Origin: JAKAXS01 sp965279065
GTDB lineage: Bacteria > Pseudomonadota > Alphaproteobacteria > Rhizobiales > Hyphomicrobiaceae
DNA: 64,000 bases
Direction: 5' to 3'
NCBI GenBank assembly: GCA_965279065.1
Contig: OZ257134.1
Span: 2,232,001 to 2,296,000 of the forward strand
This document shows positions 42,110 to 51,226 of the stretch, piece by piece. Within the stretch, counting starts at the first letter, position 1. Every line of letters starts with the position of its first letter. The notes beneath the pieces were generated by a model. It did not search any database and was not told the DNA's origin. It saw only the letters and a program-made list of their open reading frames with translations. A program made the position numbers and the translations under genes.

Positions 42110-42432
42110 CCCGCTCGCATGCCGGGCTTCTGCGTGTGAGAGCATTTATTCGCGGGGCAGTCGTGGGAGTCCTTGTGACCCTTGTCCGCGCCTATCAGGT
42201 CTTTCTGTCGCCGATACACGGTCCATCTTGCCGTTTTCAACCGACCTGCTCGACTTATGCCATCGAGGCGTTGCAGCGGCACGGTCCCTTCTGGGGCGTC
42301 ATTCTGTCGGTCCGGCGGCTCGCCCGATGTCATCCGCTGGGAGGCCTGGGCTACGACCCAGTGCCTCCCGTACGCCCATCAATCGCACTCATAATCTCGA
42401 GGCTTCTCCATGGTTCGCATCACGCTCCCTGA
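42106..42432 (+). CDS. yidD: YidD membrane insertion efficiency factor
   Basis: A 108-aa YidD with the family core YQVFLSPIHGPSCRFQPTCS, TYAIEALQRHGPFWGVILSV and RLARCHPLGGLGYDPVP. Three cysteines are conserved. YidD assists YidC-mediated membrane protein insertion; why it sits between cysS and thrS is not clear, though the neighbourhood recurs in zinc regulons. The ATG at 42106 overlaps the cysS stop by 4 bp and its end overlaps thrS by 23 bp, so all three are coupled. Confidence 0.9.
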   Translation: MTRSHAGLLRVRAFIRGAVVGVLVTLVRAYQVFLSPIHGPSCRFQPTCSTYAIEALQRHGPFWGVILSVRRLARCHPLGGLGYDPVPPVRPSIALIISRLLHGSHHAP

Positions 42433-44386
42433 CGGCGCCGAGCGGGTTTTTCAACAGCCCGTCACCGGAGCGGAAATCGCTTTGGCCATTGCGCCTTCCT
42501 TGCGGAAGAGAGCGGTAGCCATGCTCATTGACGGTACGCTCACGGATCTTACCGACACGATCTCGCGGGATGCCGGAGTCGAGTTTCTCACGCGCGAAGA
42601 TGCGCGCGCGCTGCAGTTAATCCGGCACGATACGGCTCATGTTCTGGCCGAGGCCGTGCAGGACCTGTTTCCCGGCACCCAGGCGGCGATCGGCCCCGTG
42701 ATCGAAAACGGCTTCTACTATGATTTCGCGCGGAATGTACCCTTCACGCCGGAGGACCTGCCCGCGATCGAAGCCCGCATGCGCGAGATCATCGCCCGCG
42801 ATCGGCCGTTCTCTAAAGAAGTGTGGAGCCGCGAGGACGCCAAGGCGCACTTCCGCAAGACGGGCGAGCGATTCAAGGTCGAGCTCATCGATTCTATCCC
42901 CGAAAGCGAGGAGATCCGGATCTACCGCCAAGGCGAATGGCTCGACCTCTGCCGTGGCCCGCACATGTCTTCGACGGGCAAGATCGGCTCCGCCTTCACG
43001 TTGACAAAGGTGGCCGGGGCCTATTGGCGCGGCGATGCCAACCAGCCGATGCTGACCCGTATTTATGGGACTGCGTTTGCCACCCAGCTCGAGCTCGACG
43101 CATATCTCAAAATGCTTGCGGAGGCCGAGAAGCGCGATCATCGCCGGCTCGGACGCGAGATGGATCTCTTTCATTTTCAGGAGGAGGCACCGGGCTCGGT
43201 CTTTTGGCACCCAAAGGGATGGACACTTTTCCAGCAGTTGATCGGCTACATGCGCGAGCGCCAGAAGGCGGCAGACTACCTCGAGGTCAATACACCGGAT
43301 ATCATGGACCGACACCTTTGGGAGACGTCCGGCCACTGGCAGAACTATCGCGACCACATGTTCACGACCACGACCGAGGATGATCGAGAGTTCGCTCTCA
43401 AACCCATGAACTGCCCTGGCCACATGCTGCTCTATAAGCATGGACTCAAGAGCTATCGCGACATGCCGCTTAAGCTCGCTGAGTTCGGCAAGGTGCACCG
43501 CTACGAGCCATCGGGCGCGCTACATGGGCTCTTGCGCGTGCGCTCCTTCACCCAGGATGACGCCCACATTTTCTGTCGAGAGGATCAGCTCACCGAGGAA
43601 TGCATCAAGGTCAACGATCTCATTCTGTCGATCTACGCTGATTTCGGGTTTGAGGAGATCCGGATCAAGCTGTCGACGCGCCCTCCACACCGCATCGGCT
43701 CCGATGCATCGTGGGACCGCGCCGAGGACGCCCTCGAGCAAGCCCTTCGTACGCTTGGGAAGCCATTTTCGGTAAACGAAGGTGAAGGCGCCTTCTACGG
43801 TCCCAAGCTCGAATATGTCCTGCGCGACGCCATTGGCCGCGACTGGCAGTGCGGGACGCTTCAGGTCGACTTCAACCTGCCGGCGCGTTTTGGCGCTTTC
43901 TATATCAACGCCGAGGGCGAGAAGGTCGCGCCGGTGCTCCTGCACCGTGCCATGTTCGGATCTCTAGAGCGCTTTACGGGCATTCTAATCGAGCATCATG
44001 CCGGCAAATTGCCGTTCTGGCTGGCGCCTGTGCAGATTGTGGTGGCCAGCATAACGTCTGACGCCAACGATTACTCCCGCGAGGTTGTGGCAGAGCTGCG
44101 CGCTTGTGGGTTGCGGGCGGAGAGCGATCTGCGCAACGAGAAAATTGCCTACAAGGTCCGTGAGCACAGCCTAGCCAAGGTGCCTGTTCTGCTGGCCGTC
44201 GGCAAGCGCGAGGCCAACGAGAGAACGGTATCCTGCCGCCGCTTGGGCTCGCCCTCCATGGAGAGCTTCTCGCTCGAGGACGCACTCCATCTCCTCATCG
44301 ACGAGGCGCGTTCGCCGGGTACGACAGTGCAGCACGCAACGCACTCCGAGACGCATCGACAAACGTTAAAGGCGTTGAGCCAATGA
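42410..44386 (+). CDS. thrS: Threonyl-tRNA synthetase paralogue
   Basis: A 658-aa synthetase with TGS domain, editing domain (HDTAHVLAEAV and CRGPHM), catalytic core and anticodon domain. The catalytic zinc ligands match E. coli Cys334, His385 and His511: Cys in MNCPGH (about 335), His in QDDAHIFC (about 386), His in LLHRAMFGS (about 511). It is thus complete and still of the zinc type. Expression from a Zur-type operon with a COG0523-rich background suggests a starvation-time copy, perhaps with tighter zinc retention. Confidence 0.95.
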   Translation: MVRITLPDGAERVFQQPVTGAEIALAIAPSLRKRAVAMLIDGTLTDLTDTISRDAGVEFLTREDARALQLIRHDTAHVLAEAVQDLFPGTQAAIGPVIENGFYYDFARNVPFTPEDLPAIEARMREIIARDRPFSKEVWSREDAKAHFRKTGERFKVELIDSIPESEEIRIYRQGEWLDLCRGPHMSSTGKIGSAFTLTKVAGAYWRGDANQPMLTRIYGTAFATQLELDAYLKMLAEAEKRDHRRLGREMDLFHFQEEAPGSVFWHPKGWTLFQQLIGYMRERQKAADYLEVNTPDIMDRHLWETSGHWQNYRDHMFTTTTEDDREFALKPMNCPGHMLLYKHGLKSYRDMPLKLAEFGKVHRYEPSGALHGLLRVRSFTQDDAHIFCREDQLTEECIKVNDLILSIYADFGFEEIRIKLSTRPPHRIGSDASWDRAEDALEQALRTLGKPFSVNEGEGAFYGPKLEYVLRDAIGRDWQCGTLQVDFNLPARFGAFYINAEGEKVAPVLLHRAMFGSLERFTGILIEHHAGKLPFWLAPVQIVVASITSDANDYSREVVAELRACGLRAESDLRNEKIAYKVREHSLAKVPVLLAVGKREANERTVSCRRLGSPSMESFSLEDALHLLIDEARSPGTTVQHATHSETHRQTLKALSQ

Positions 44387-44435
44387 GCGTTGTCCCGACC
44401 GGCTTCCCTTGCCTTTAACCCCAAAGACCATTGCC

Positions 44436-44852
44436 ATGATATTCAGCCACATCATCGTGGGCGCCCGCGATCTCAAAAGACTAGCGGCATTCTATGATCA
44501 CGTTTTGCCTGCCCTCGGCCTCGAGCGCGGCATGGCCGACGATGACGGGGGACCCGCCGGCGTGGTCTGGAAAATGCCGGGACGGGAGTGGCCGCAGTTC
44601 TGGATCCAACACCCTTTCAACAAGTTGCCCGCCACCTGGGGAAACGGTACCCAGGTCAGTTTCGCGGCACCGACGCAAATGGCCGTCGATGCAGCCTGGC
44701 AGGCCGCGCTATCCCATGGAGGCACCGACGAAGGAGCTCCGAACCTCAGGCGAAATTACGGCCCTGACTACTACGGCGCCTACATCCGTGACCCGGAAGG
44801 CAACAAACTCTGCTTCGTCCATACCGAACTGCTGGCTCAGGATAGATCGTGA
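44436..44852 (+). CDS. VOC superfamily (glyoxalase-like) protein
   Basis: A 138-aa single-domain VOC protein: FSHIIVGARDLKRLAAFYDH at the start, FWIQHPFNK in the middle and YYGAYIRDPEGNKLCFVHTE at the end. His in HIIVG and Glu in VHTE fit a metal site. Such proteins are dioxygenases, lyases or resistance factors; substrate unknown. It lies 49 bp after thrS. The ATG at 44436 was chosen over an upstream TTG. Confidence 0.75.
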   Translation: MIFSHIIVGARDLKRLAAFYDHVLPALGLERGMADDDGGPAGVVWKMPGREWPQFWIQHPFNKLPATWGNGTQVSFAAPTQMAVDAAWQAALSHGGTDEGAPNLRRNYGPDYYGAYIRDPEGNKLCFVHTELLAQDRS

Positions 44853-44913
44853 ACCACGGATCACATCTAACCACTACCGTGAGACCCATCATAGACACTA
44901 GGAGGATCCGTCC

Positions 44914-45614
44914 GTGCTGTCGGCTGAGAACTTGAGCAAGACCTTTCGCGGCTCCGCAGCAGTGCAGGGCCTGACGTTGCATGTCGGTGCTTCGGACATT
45001 TACTGCCTTCTCGGCGCAAACGGCGCCGGCAAAACGACGACGTTGAACCTCTTCCTCGGTTTCCTAAAACCGGATAGCGGGCAAATCAGCGTCGAAGGTG
45101 TCAACCCGGCCGTAGATCCTGATAAAGCTCGTGCAAGGCTCGCTACATTCCGGAACAGGTGAACCTGTACCCCCTGCTCACCGGGCGAGAGAACCTTGAA
45201 TATTTCGCAGGTCTCTCGGGCATCACCCTCTCCCGCCCGCAGGCAGATGCGCTATTCGAGCGGGCGGGCCTCGACGTCGCGGCCGCTGACAGGCGCGAAA
45301 GCACCTACTCCAAAGGCATGCGTCAGAAGGTCGGGATTGCCATCGCGTTGGCGAAGAACGCCAAGGCGCTGCTCCTCGATGAGCCGCTGTCAGGTCTCGA
45401 TCCGCATGCCGCCAACGAGTTCTGCGGACAGGTGCGGGCTTTGCGTGAAAGCGGGTGCGCCGTTCTGATGGCAACGCACGATATCTTTCGCGCGCGTGAA
45501 CTCGGTGGACGTATCGGGATCATGAAACGCGGCTACCTCGTCGACGAACGCGATGCGCAGAGCCTCTCGGCATCGGAGCTCGAGAGCCTCTACATCGCGC
45601 ACATGCAGGATTGA
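44914..45614 (+). pseudogene. ABC-2 ATPase with single-base frameshift
   Basis: Two frames make one ATPase. The first (GTG 44914, AGGAGG 8 nt upstream) holds Walker A LLGANGAGKTTTLN and stops at 45162 after LATFRNR. The second resumes in the -1 frame with YIPEQVNLYPLLTGRENLEY and holds the signature YSKGMRQKVGIAIALAKNAK and Walker B LLLDEPLSGLDPHAAN. The break lies near 45140-45150 and looks like a one-base deletion; no slippery heptamer is visible. Unless a sequence error, it is inactive, and the close homologue at 8239-8943 would have to serve the permeases downstream. Confidence 0.75.
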
Positions 45615-45617
45615 CCC

Positions 45618-47033
45618 ATGATCGTCCCCGTCCTCCGCAAGGAGCTCAAGCTCGCCCACCGGTCCGGTCGCCTGCTCCCGCTTTTCGCTGTTTGGCTTGT
45701 CCTGGCAGCGCTCTCAGTTTGGGGATCGCTCAGCGCGCTGCGCTATGCGCAGCAAGAGCGCGCGGCCGCTGCCGAGCTGGATCAACGGGCTTGGAACGAA
45801 CAGGGAGAACGCAATCCCCACTCCGCCGCCCATTTCGGACAGTATGCCTACAAGCCCGCCACGGCCCTGGCTGCTCTTGAGCCTGGCCTCGATGCCTGGC
45901 TCGGCACTGCCATATGGATGGAGGCGCATTATCAGAATCCCGCTGCCCAGCGTCAGGCAGAAGCCATGACAGCGCTCTCGCGCATGGGCACGCTCTCGCT
46001 CGGCTGGATGTTGCAGATCCTGCTACCGCTGACGGGGATCGTGCTTGGCTTCGATCTGCTGGTCGATGAACGACAACGCGGGACGCTCAGATTGCAATCC
46101 GTCGCTGGCGCGTCGGTCGGCGCACTTTTCATAGGGAAAGGGCTGTCGCTGCTGGCGTCCGTCGTTATCGTCACCGTTCCCGCCTGGATCGCAGCAGGCA
46201 TCGTCGCGCTTTATGTCGATGCGAGCACCGTTGCCGATTCCGGCTTGCGCATCGCCACGTGGCTCGGCACGTATGGCGGATACGCGCTCATCTGGGTTTT
46301 CTTGACACTCGCAATCTCCGCGCTGGTCAGCAGTGCGCGTTTGGCCTTGGCGCTGCTGTCGGGCCTATGGCTCATAGGCGTGCTCCTGCTTCCGCGCCTT
46401 GCTGCCGAGCAGGCTGAGGCGGCATATCCCGCACCTGAGCCTGCGACGTTCTGGGCGGAGATCCGTCGTGCCCAATCCGAAGGGATCGACGGGCACAACG
46501 CCAGTGATGCCCGGACTCAAGCGCTGCAAGCCGAGACGCTGAGGCGCTACGGCGTCGACAAGATCGAAGACCTGCCCGTGAGCTTTGCGGGAGTGGCCTT
46601 GCAGGCCGGCGAGGAATACGGAAATCAGGTCTATGATCGCTTTTTCGGCAAGCTTTGGGAAGGCTATGCGATGCAGGCGGCCGTACAGAGCGCCTATGCC
46701 TGGCTCGCACCGGTGATCGCCGCAAGGACATTGGCAACCCGGGCAGCCGGAACCGACCTGGCGCAACACCGTCACTTCGCGACGGCCGCTGAGAGCCATC
46801 GACGCGCTCTGCAGCGCTTCCTCAACGGTGACATGATCGAACACGCGAAGGGCCAAGACTTCGATTATCTGGCTGCCGCCGATCTTTGGCAGAAAGCGCC
46901 AGTTTTCCAGTACCGCGTGCCGACCCTCGAGGCTGCATCCGGTCCTATGTTCATCTTGGCGACATGGCTCGTGGTGGGACTCTTCGCATGTTTTGCCTCC
47001 GCATGGCGCCTCGGACAGGAGCACGGCAAATGA
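45618..47033 (+). CDS. ABC-2 type permease, DUF3526 (copy 2, first)
   Basis: A 471-aa membrane protein paralogous to the gene at 6842-8242: N-terminal helix, periplasmic loop (NPHSAAHFGQYAYKPATALA), FDLLVDERQRGTLRLQSVAG coupling motif and later helices. It follows the ATPase stop after 3 nt and overlaps the next permease by 4 bp. The gene is intact although the adjacent ATPase is broken. Confidence 0.85.
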   Translation: MIVPVLRKELKLAHRSGRLLPLFAVWLVLAALSVWGSLSALRYAQQERAAAAELDQRAWNEQGERNPHSAAHFGQYAYKPATALAALEPGLDAWLGTAIWMEAHYQNPAAQRQAEAMTALSRMGTLSLGWMLQILLPLTGIVLGFDLLVDERQRGTLRLQSVAGASVGALFIGKGLSLLASVVIVTVPAWIAAGIVALYVDASTVADSGLRIATWLGTYGGYALIWVFLTLAISALVSSARLALALLSGLWLIGVLLLPRLAAEQAEAAYPAPEPATFWAEIRRAQSEGIDGHNASDARTQALQAETLRRYGVDKIEDLPVSFAGVALQAGEEYGNQVYDRFFGKLWEGYAMQAAVQSAYAWLAPVIAARTLATRAAGTDLAQHRHFATAAESHRRALQRFLNGDMIEHAKGQDFDYLAAADLWQKAPVFQYRVPTLEAASGPMFILATWLVVGLFACFASAWRLGQEHGK

Positions 47034-48427
47034 ACCAAACACTCCGCGCCGAGGCCCGACTTCTGCAGCGTGACCGCATGCTTGGGGTTACGATCCTTGT
47101 TCTCACCGTCTGCCTCGTCTTCGGCGCCCTCTCGGGGTTTGCCTATCGCTCCCAGTGGCAAGAAACGGCGATGTCTCTTGAGCAGCAGAGCCGCGACCGC
47201 CTCCAGGGGCAGATTAAAGCCCTTCGGACCGGCACGACCACGGCCGGGCAGACGCCAGCCAAATCCGGCACACCCGCCTCAGTCAGCATCGCGGTGCCGG
47301 CTGCGGTGCCGCCACTGGCCCACTTTTCGGTCGGTCAGAGCGACCTCTATCCTCGAACCGCAGATGCGGGCATGCGCAGCCGTGTCGATACGATGTTCAA
47401 GCAGTACCAGATACAGTCGCCCTTGACACTCGCGTCAGGCCGTTTCGATCTCGCCTACGTGGTGGTCGCCATACTCCCCTTGCTCGCAATCGTTCTGTGC
47501 TTCGATCTCGTCGCGACAGATCGGGCGAGTGGCCGCCTTTCGCTCCTTGCTGTGCAGGCCGGCGGCCTGAAGGATCTCGTATGGCGGCGCTTGGCGCTGC
47601 GTGGCGCGCTTCTCACATCCCCGCTCATTCTGCTATTCGCCTGGGGCGCATTCAGTGGTGGCCCACTGCTGCCTCTTCTGTCGTGGACTGGCATTGCCCT
47701 CCTCTATGCTGCGTTCTGGCTCCTTTTGTGCGCCACGATCGCAGCGCGGCCCGCCCGGCCCGCAACGCTGGCTGCGCAGCTCGTTTCGCTCTGGCTTCTG
47801 ATTGTTCTCGCCCTTCCGGCCGGCATCAATCGGCTCGTCGAGCAGGCAGCGCCCCCGCCCTCGCAGCAGGCGTTCGAGGCGACTTTCAGGGATTCCGAGG
47901 CGCGCGCTTACCGCAAAGCCGAGGAGCTGCTGGAGGGGTATCTCAGCGACCATCCCGAACTCACCACGAAGGGAACCGAGCAGTATGCCGATTGGATGAA
48001 GCAGTCGCTTGTCGTGCAGGAGACGGTGGAAGCCGAAACGCGGCCCGGATTGGCGGCTTACGAAACGCAACTCGCCCGCGCGCACAACGCGGCTCAACTG
48101 CTGCAGTTCCTGTCGCCAGCTGCCGCCGTGCAAGTAGGGTTGAGCGATGCTGCCGGGACAGGGCCTGACCAGCAAATGGCCTATGTTGCGGCAGCACGCG
48201 CTTATAAGGAAGATCTGCAGACGCGCCTAGTCCCGCCCCTTTATCAAGGCGTGAAGCTTGGCGCAGATGACTTGGCCGCGTTGCCGACCTTCACGGCGCC
48301 ACCCTGGACACCTGCGCACGGCGGCTTGTTGCTCATTGCAACGCTAGGGTTTCTGCTCGCGCTTTGCGCACTGCTTGTTTGGACGCTCACGCGCGTAATC
48401 GCTCGAGTGTCTCCAATCTCCTCGTAA
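47030..48427 (+). CDS. ABC-2 type permease, DUF3526 (copy 2, second)
   Basis: A 465-aa membrane protein paralogous to the gene at 5379-6839. It has an N-terminal helix (LGVTILVLTVCLVFGALSGF), a periplasmic loop, FDLVATDRASGRLSLLAVQA as the coupling segment, and a C-terminal helix. The ATG lies in an ATGA overlap with the previous gene. Last gene of the cysS operon. Confidence 0.85.
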   Translation: MNQTLRAEARLLQRDRMLGVTILVLTVCLVFGALSGFAYRSQWQETAMSLEQQSRDRLQGQIKALRTGTTTAGQTPAKSGTPASVSIAVPAAVPPLAHFSVGQSDLYPRTADAGMRSRVDTMFKQYQIQSPLTLASGRFDLAYVVVAILPLLAIVLCFDLVATDRASGRLSLLAVQAGGLKDLVWRRLALRGALLTSPLILLFAWGAFSGGPLLPLLSWTGIALLYAAFWLLLCATIAARPARPATLAAQLVSLWLLIVLALPAGINRLVEQAAPPPSQQAFEATFRDSEARAYRKAEELLEGYLSDHPELTTKGTEQYADWMKQSLVVQETVEAETRPGLAAYETQLARAHNAAQLLQFLSPAAAVQVGLSDAAGTGPDQQMAYVAAARAYKEDLQTRLVPPLYQGVKLGADDLAALPTFTAPPWTPAHGGLLLIATLGFLLALCALLVWTLTRVIARVSPISS

Positions 48428-48727
48428 GGCCTGCAGGATCATTGTCGGGCGTCATCGGTCCCATCGAGCATCGAACGAAACCAACACACTGTCAGGAGAC
48501 TGATGAAGTGTTGCGTTTCGGACAGCGATTGCGTGCCGCTTTAGCTTTGGAGCAGCAAGCAAGCGGCCACCTAAATTAACGCGCGCTTTCCGGATGTTAT
48601 AAAATCCCACTAATTGAGCATGCGTACAGGGGTACAGGCTATGCATCCTTTCTTTCGAAGCTTCGTTGAACCTTGGCTAGGTTCGCACACCGCGGCCAGC
48701 TGATCGGCGCATCCAACCGCTCTCATC
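48428..48727. other. Intergenic with operator 12, no intact gene
   Basis: About 300 bases holding a Zur-type operator but no convincing downstream gene. A 20-codon frame at 48641-48703 (MHPFFRSFVEPWLGSHTAAS) follows an AGGGG but is too short to assign. Confidence 0.4.
48592..48607. promoter_or_regulatory. Zur-type operator 12 (orphan)
   Basis: ggatgttataaaatcc matches operator 5 exactly. No intact gene starts within 300 nt on either side; a decayed flavoprotein lies to the right on the opposite strand. Confidence 0.7.
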
Positions 48728-49200
48728 TCACAAAACCTTATGACAACCGATTATCTGCAAGCGCGCGACGCGCTGGCGATGCCTTGGGCCGACTGCATTC
48801 TCACCCACATCGTAAGTCTTGGAGTGAACATGAACGTTTCTATCTTGCGAATGTCTGCGTTCGTCGGCCCGCTTTTGCTGGTAGCCCTTCTCCACCTCCA
48901 GAGCGAATGCAGTAGCCGCCTGCTGAAGATAGTGAGCGTACTCCTGTCCGCTTGGATGCTCCCGACGCAGCGAAAAAGCGGGCGATGAATCGTAGCTGAT
49001 CGCGTTCAGATCCGTGAAACCAAAGTTGTTGCCGGGAAATGAGGGAGAGATGAACTGCATCCCTCTTGTCCATCTGCGGAAGGTCGCGCCGACGCGCTCT
49101 CGTTCCAGAATGCGCACCCGGGCACGCCTAAATCGCTGAGGACACGGGCCGCACCGATGCCCGCAGGCCCTGCCACGACGATCGCAACATTGGTTTCCAT
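48728..49200 (-). pseudogene. FAD/NAD(P)-binding oxidoreductase, N-terminal remnant
   Basis: The frame from ATG 49200 reads METNVAIVVAGPAGIGAARV then LSDLGV, an FAD-binding GxGxxG-type start (first G replaced by A). The next part lies in another frame: RILERERVGATFRRWTRGMQ, FISPSFPGNNFGFTDLNAIS and YDSSPAFSLRREHPSGQEYA. This is the CzcO-like flavoprotein family. The frame changes near 49120 and the protein stops after about 150 residues, so it is broken and truncated. It follows WD40 gene 2 after 5 nt. Confidence 0.6.
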
Positions 49201-49205
49201 TAAGA

Positions 49206-50267
49206 CTATGCTCGCTGAAACGATCTCGGATCGGGCTCGATATTCGCTATGCCGATCACACCATCCCTTTCGCCATAGGCGAGCCGCTTGCCGTCATTCG
49301 ACCAGCACAGATAGGAAAGAGGGATGCGCGTCGCCGGCCTCACCAAAGTCTCTCGCTCACCCGCGATATCCGTGAGAATGACCGCTCCATCCATATAGCC
49401 GACCGCCAAGACCGCGCTGTGCGGGTGAAATGCAACCGACGAAACCAAATCCAATCGGAAAGCCCGCGGCTCCGCGCCCTTGTCCACCGGACCAGATCCC
49501 GCAAAAGGCCAAAGAAGAGCGTTATAGTAACCGGACGTCGCCAACCAATTGCCGTCAGATGACCAAGTCATCTGGCTCGGCCTTGCAAGCATACGCCCCA
49601 TCGTGATGGCCGATCCGTCCTCCACGACCCATGCGTTCAAGGACGCATCCCACATGGCAGTCAGGATGAACCGTTCATCCGGGCTCCAGCTCAGTGCGAC
49701 GCGTGCTCCGGGCCAACTCAGCGTTTTCCTTTCCTGGCTGAGGTCCGCCAGATCCCAGATTGATACGCCCCCCTGATGAGCGGCCGCCAAACGTCCAGAG
49801 GACGGTGCGAATGCGATAGCTGCCGCGACGCTCTTGTGAGCAAGAGCGCGGATGTCTGATCCGATCGCGACGTGCACCAATTTCCCGGTCGCCCAAGCTA
49901 TCGCGCCAGATTCTCCGACCTTCACATCCGAGATCCAACAACCCTTGCCATACCAGATGTCGACAAGTTCTCCTGTCGGATCAATGCGCACCACGCGCCC
50001 CTCATCCGTGGCACAGACAATGAAGCGCCCCTGCGGATCCACGGCTGCTGCTAAAATGGCTCCGTCGCAGACGGCAATACGCTGCGCCGCACTTAAGCTT
50101 TTTTTGACAAGCGTCACCTGGCCGTCCCCGGACGTGATAGCGAATCCCCTTTGATGCCGATGGAGCGCCGTGAGCGGCGTACCGAGATCGCGTTCCTGGC
50201 GGGAGGTCGCTCCCTCGCCGTCCAGCCCTGACCATTCTCCAAAAAGAGCGGCTATCTCCCTTCGCAC
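49206..50267 (-). CDS. WD40-repeat beta-propeller protein 2
   Basis: A 353-aa paralogue of the 442-aa protein at 20771-22099, without its C-terminal extra domain. Blades include AIAFAPSSGRLAAAHQGGVS, ALSWSPDERFILTAMWDASL and SYLCWSNDGKRLAYGERDGV. No signal peptide. The GTG start lies inside the end of the COG0523 gene (16-bp overlap) with AGGGG 8 nt upstream. Twice in this window a COG0523 GTPase is directly followed by such a propeller, which argues for a working pair. Confidence 0.75.
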   Translation of the reverse strand: MRREIAALFGEWSGLDGEGATSRQERDLGTPLTALHRHQRGFAITSGDGQVTLVKKSLSAAQRIAVCDGAILAAAVDPQGRFIVCATDEGRVVRIDPTGELVDIWYGKGCWISDVKVGESGAIAWATGKLVHVAIGSDIRALAHKSVAAAIAFAPSSGRLAAAHQGGVSIWDLADLSQERKTLSWPGARVALSWSPDERFILTAMWDASLNAWVVEDGSAITMGRMLARPSQMTWSSDGNWLATSGYYNALLWPFAGSGPVDKGAEPRAFRLDLVSSVAFHPHSAVLAVGYMDGAVILTDIAGERETLVRPATRIPLSYLCWSNDGKRLAYGERDGVIGIANIEPDPRSFQRA

Positions 50268-51217
50268 GCGACCAACCCCTTTTGCAGAGCATCCTTATCC
50301 AGGCTACGCCCGATGAAAACGATCCGACTTTCGCGCTTCTCGTCCGCATTCCATGGCGCAAGGCGATCGCCATCAACCATCATGTGTACGCCTTGAACGA
50401 CCAGGCGCTTGTCTTCATCCGCAACGTTGAAGATGCCCTTGAAGCGAAGGATGCAGTCGCCCTGCTCCCGCGTCACACGCTCAAGCCAAGAGAATAGCTT
50501 TTCCGACTGAAGGGGGACTGCGGTGGAGAGACTGATTGATCGCACATCGCTATGCGTATGATGGTGCCCCTCCTCTAAAAAGGAAGGCGCGAACCGAAGC
50601 ACACGTTCGAGGTCGAACGCCCTTTGCTCGAGAATCTCCACGGGATCGATACTCGCGCGCTCGGTGACGTGAAGTGCTGCGTGCGGATTTATAAACCGGA
50701 TTTCGCTCGAGACTTTGGAGACCTCTTCTTTTGTCACAAGATCCGCCTTATTCACGAGAATGACGTCCGCAAACGCAATTTGCTCCTGTGCCTCCGGGTT
50801 ATTCGTCAGTTGATCCAGGAGATGCTTCGCATCAGCGACGGTGATAATGGCATCGAGGCGAGTATGCGCACGGATACTCTCGTCAACGAAGAACGTCTGC
50901 GCAACCGGTCCCGGGTCGGCGAGCCCGGTAGTCTCAACCAGAATACCGTCGAACTTGGTCTTCCGTTTCATGAGGCCGGTTAGGATGCGAATGAGATCGC
51001 CCCGCACGCTGCAGCAAAGGCATCCGTTGTTCATCTCAAAAAACTCTTCTTCAGCTTCGACGACCAGGTCGTGGTCGATGCCGAGTTCGCCGAACTCGTT
51101 GACGATGACAGCGTAACGTTTGCCATGCTCCTGGCTCAGGATGTGATTGAGAAGCGTCGTCTTGCCGGCCCCCAGAAATCCGGTCAAGACCGTCACAGGC
51201 ACTAGATTATCGCTCAT
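50252..51217 (-). CDS. COG0523 GTPase (CobW-like zinc chaperone) 3
   Basis: A 321-aa GTPase very similar to GTPase 1: LTGFLGAGKTTLLNHILSQE, GCLCCSVRGDLIRILTGLMK, VETTGLADPGPVAQTFFVDE and NKAD. The linker is His-rich (EEGHHHTHSD). The C-terminal domain includes GVHMMVDGDRLAPWNADEKR. It follows the pseudo-GTPase after 9 nt and overlaps WD40 gene 2. Likely a zinc chaperone for proteins made in starvation. Confidence 0.9.
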   Translation of the reverse strand: MSDNLVPVTVLTGFLGAGKTTLLNHILSQEHGKRYAVIVNEFGELGIDHDLVVEAEEEFFEMNNGCLCCSVRGDLIRILTGLMKRKTKFDGILVETTGLADPGPVAQTFFVDESIRAHTRLDAIITVADAKHLLDQLTNNPEAQEQIAFADVILVNKADLVTKEEVSKVSSEIRFINPHAALHVTERASIDPVEILEQRAFDLERVLRFAPSFLEEGHHHTHSDVRSISLSTAVPLQSEKLFSWLERVTREQGDCILRFKGIFNVADEDKRLVVQGVHMMVDGDRLAPWNADEKRESRIVFIGRSLDKDALQKGLVACEGR

Positions 51218-51226
51218 TACCCCCCC

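Noticed and set aside
48740..48988. 82-codon plus-strand frame downstream of operator 12
   Set aside because: It overlaps, antisense, the flavoprotein remnant whose segments match a real family, and its own sequence shows no family or good ribosome site.
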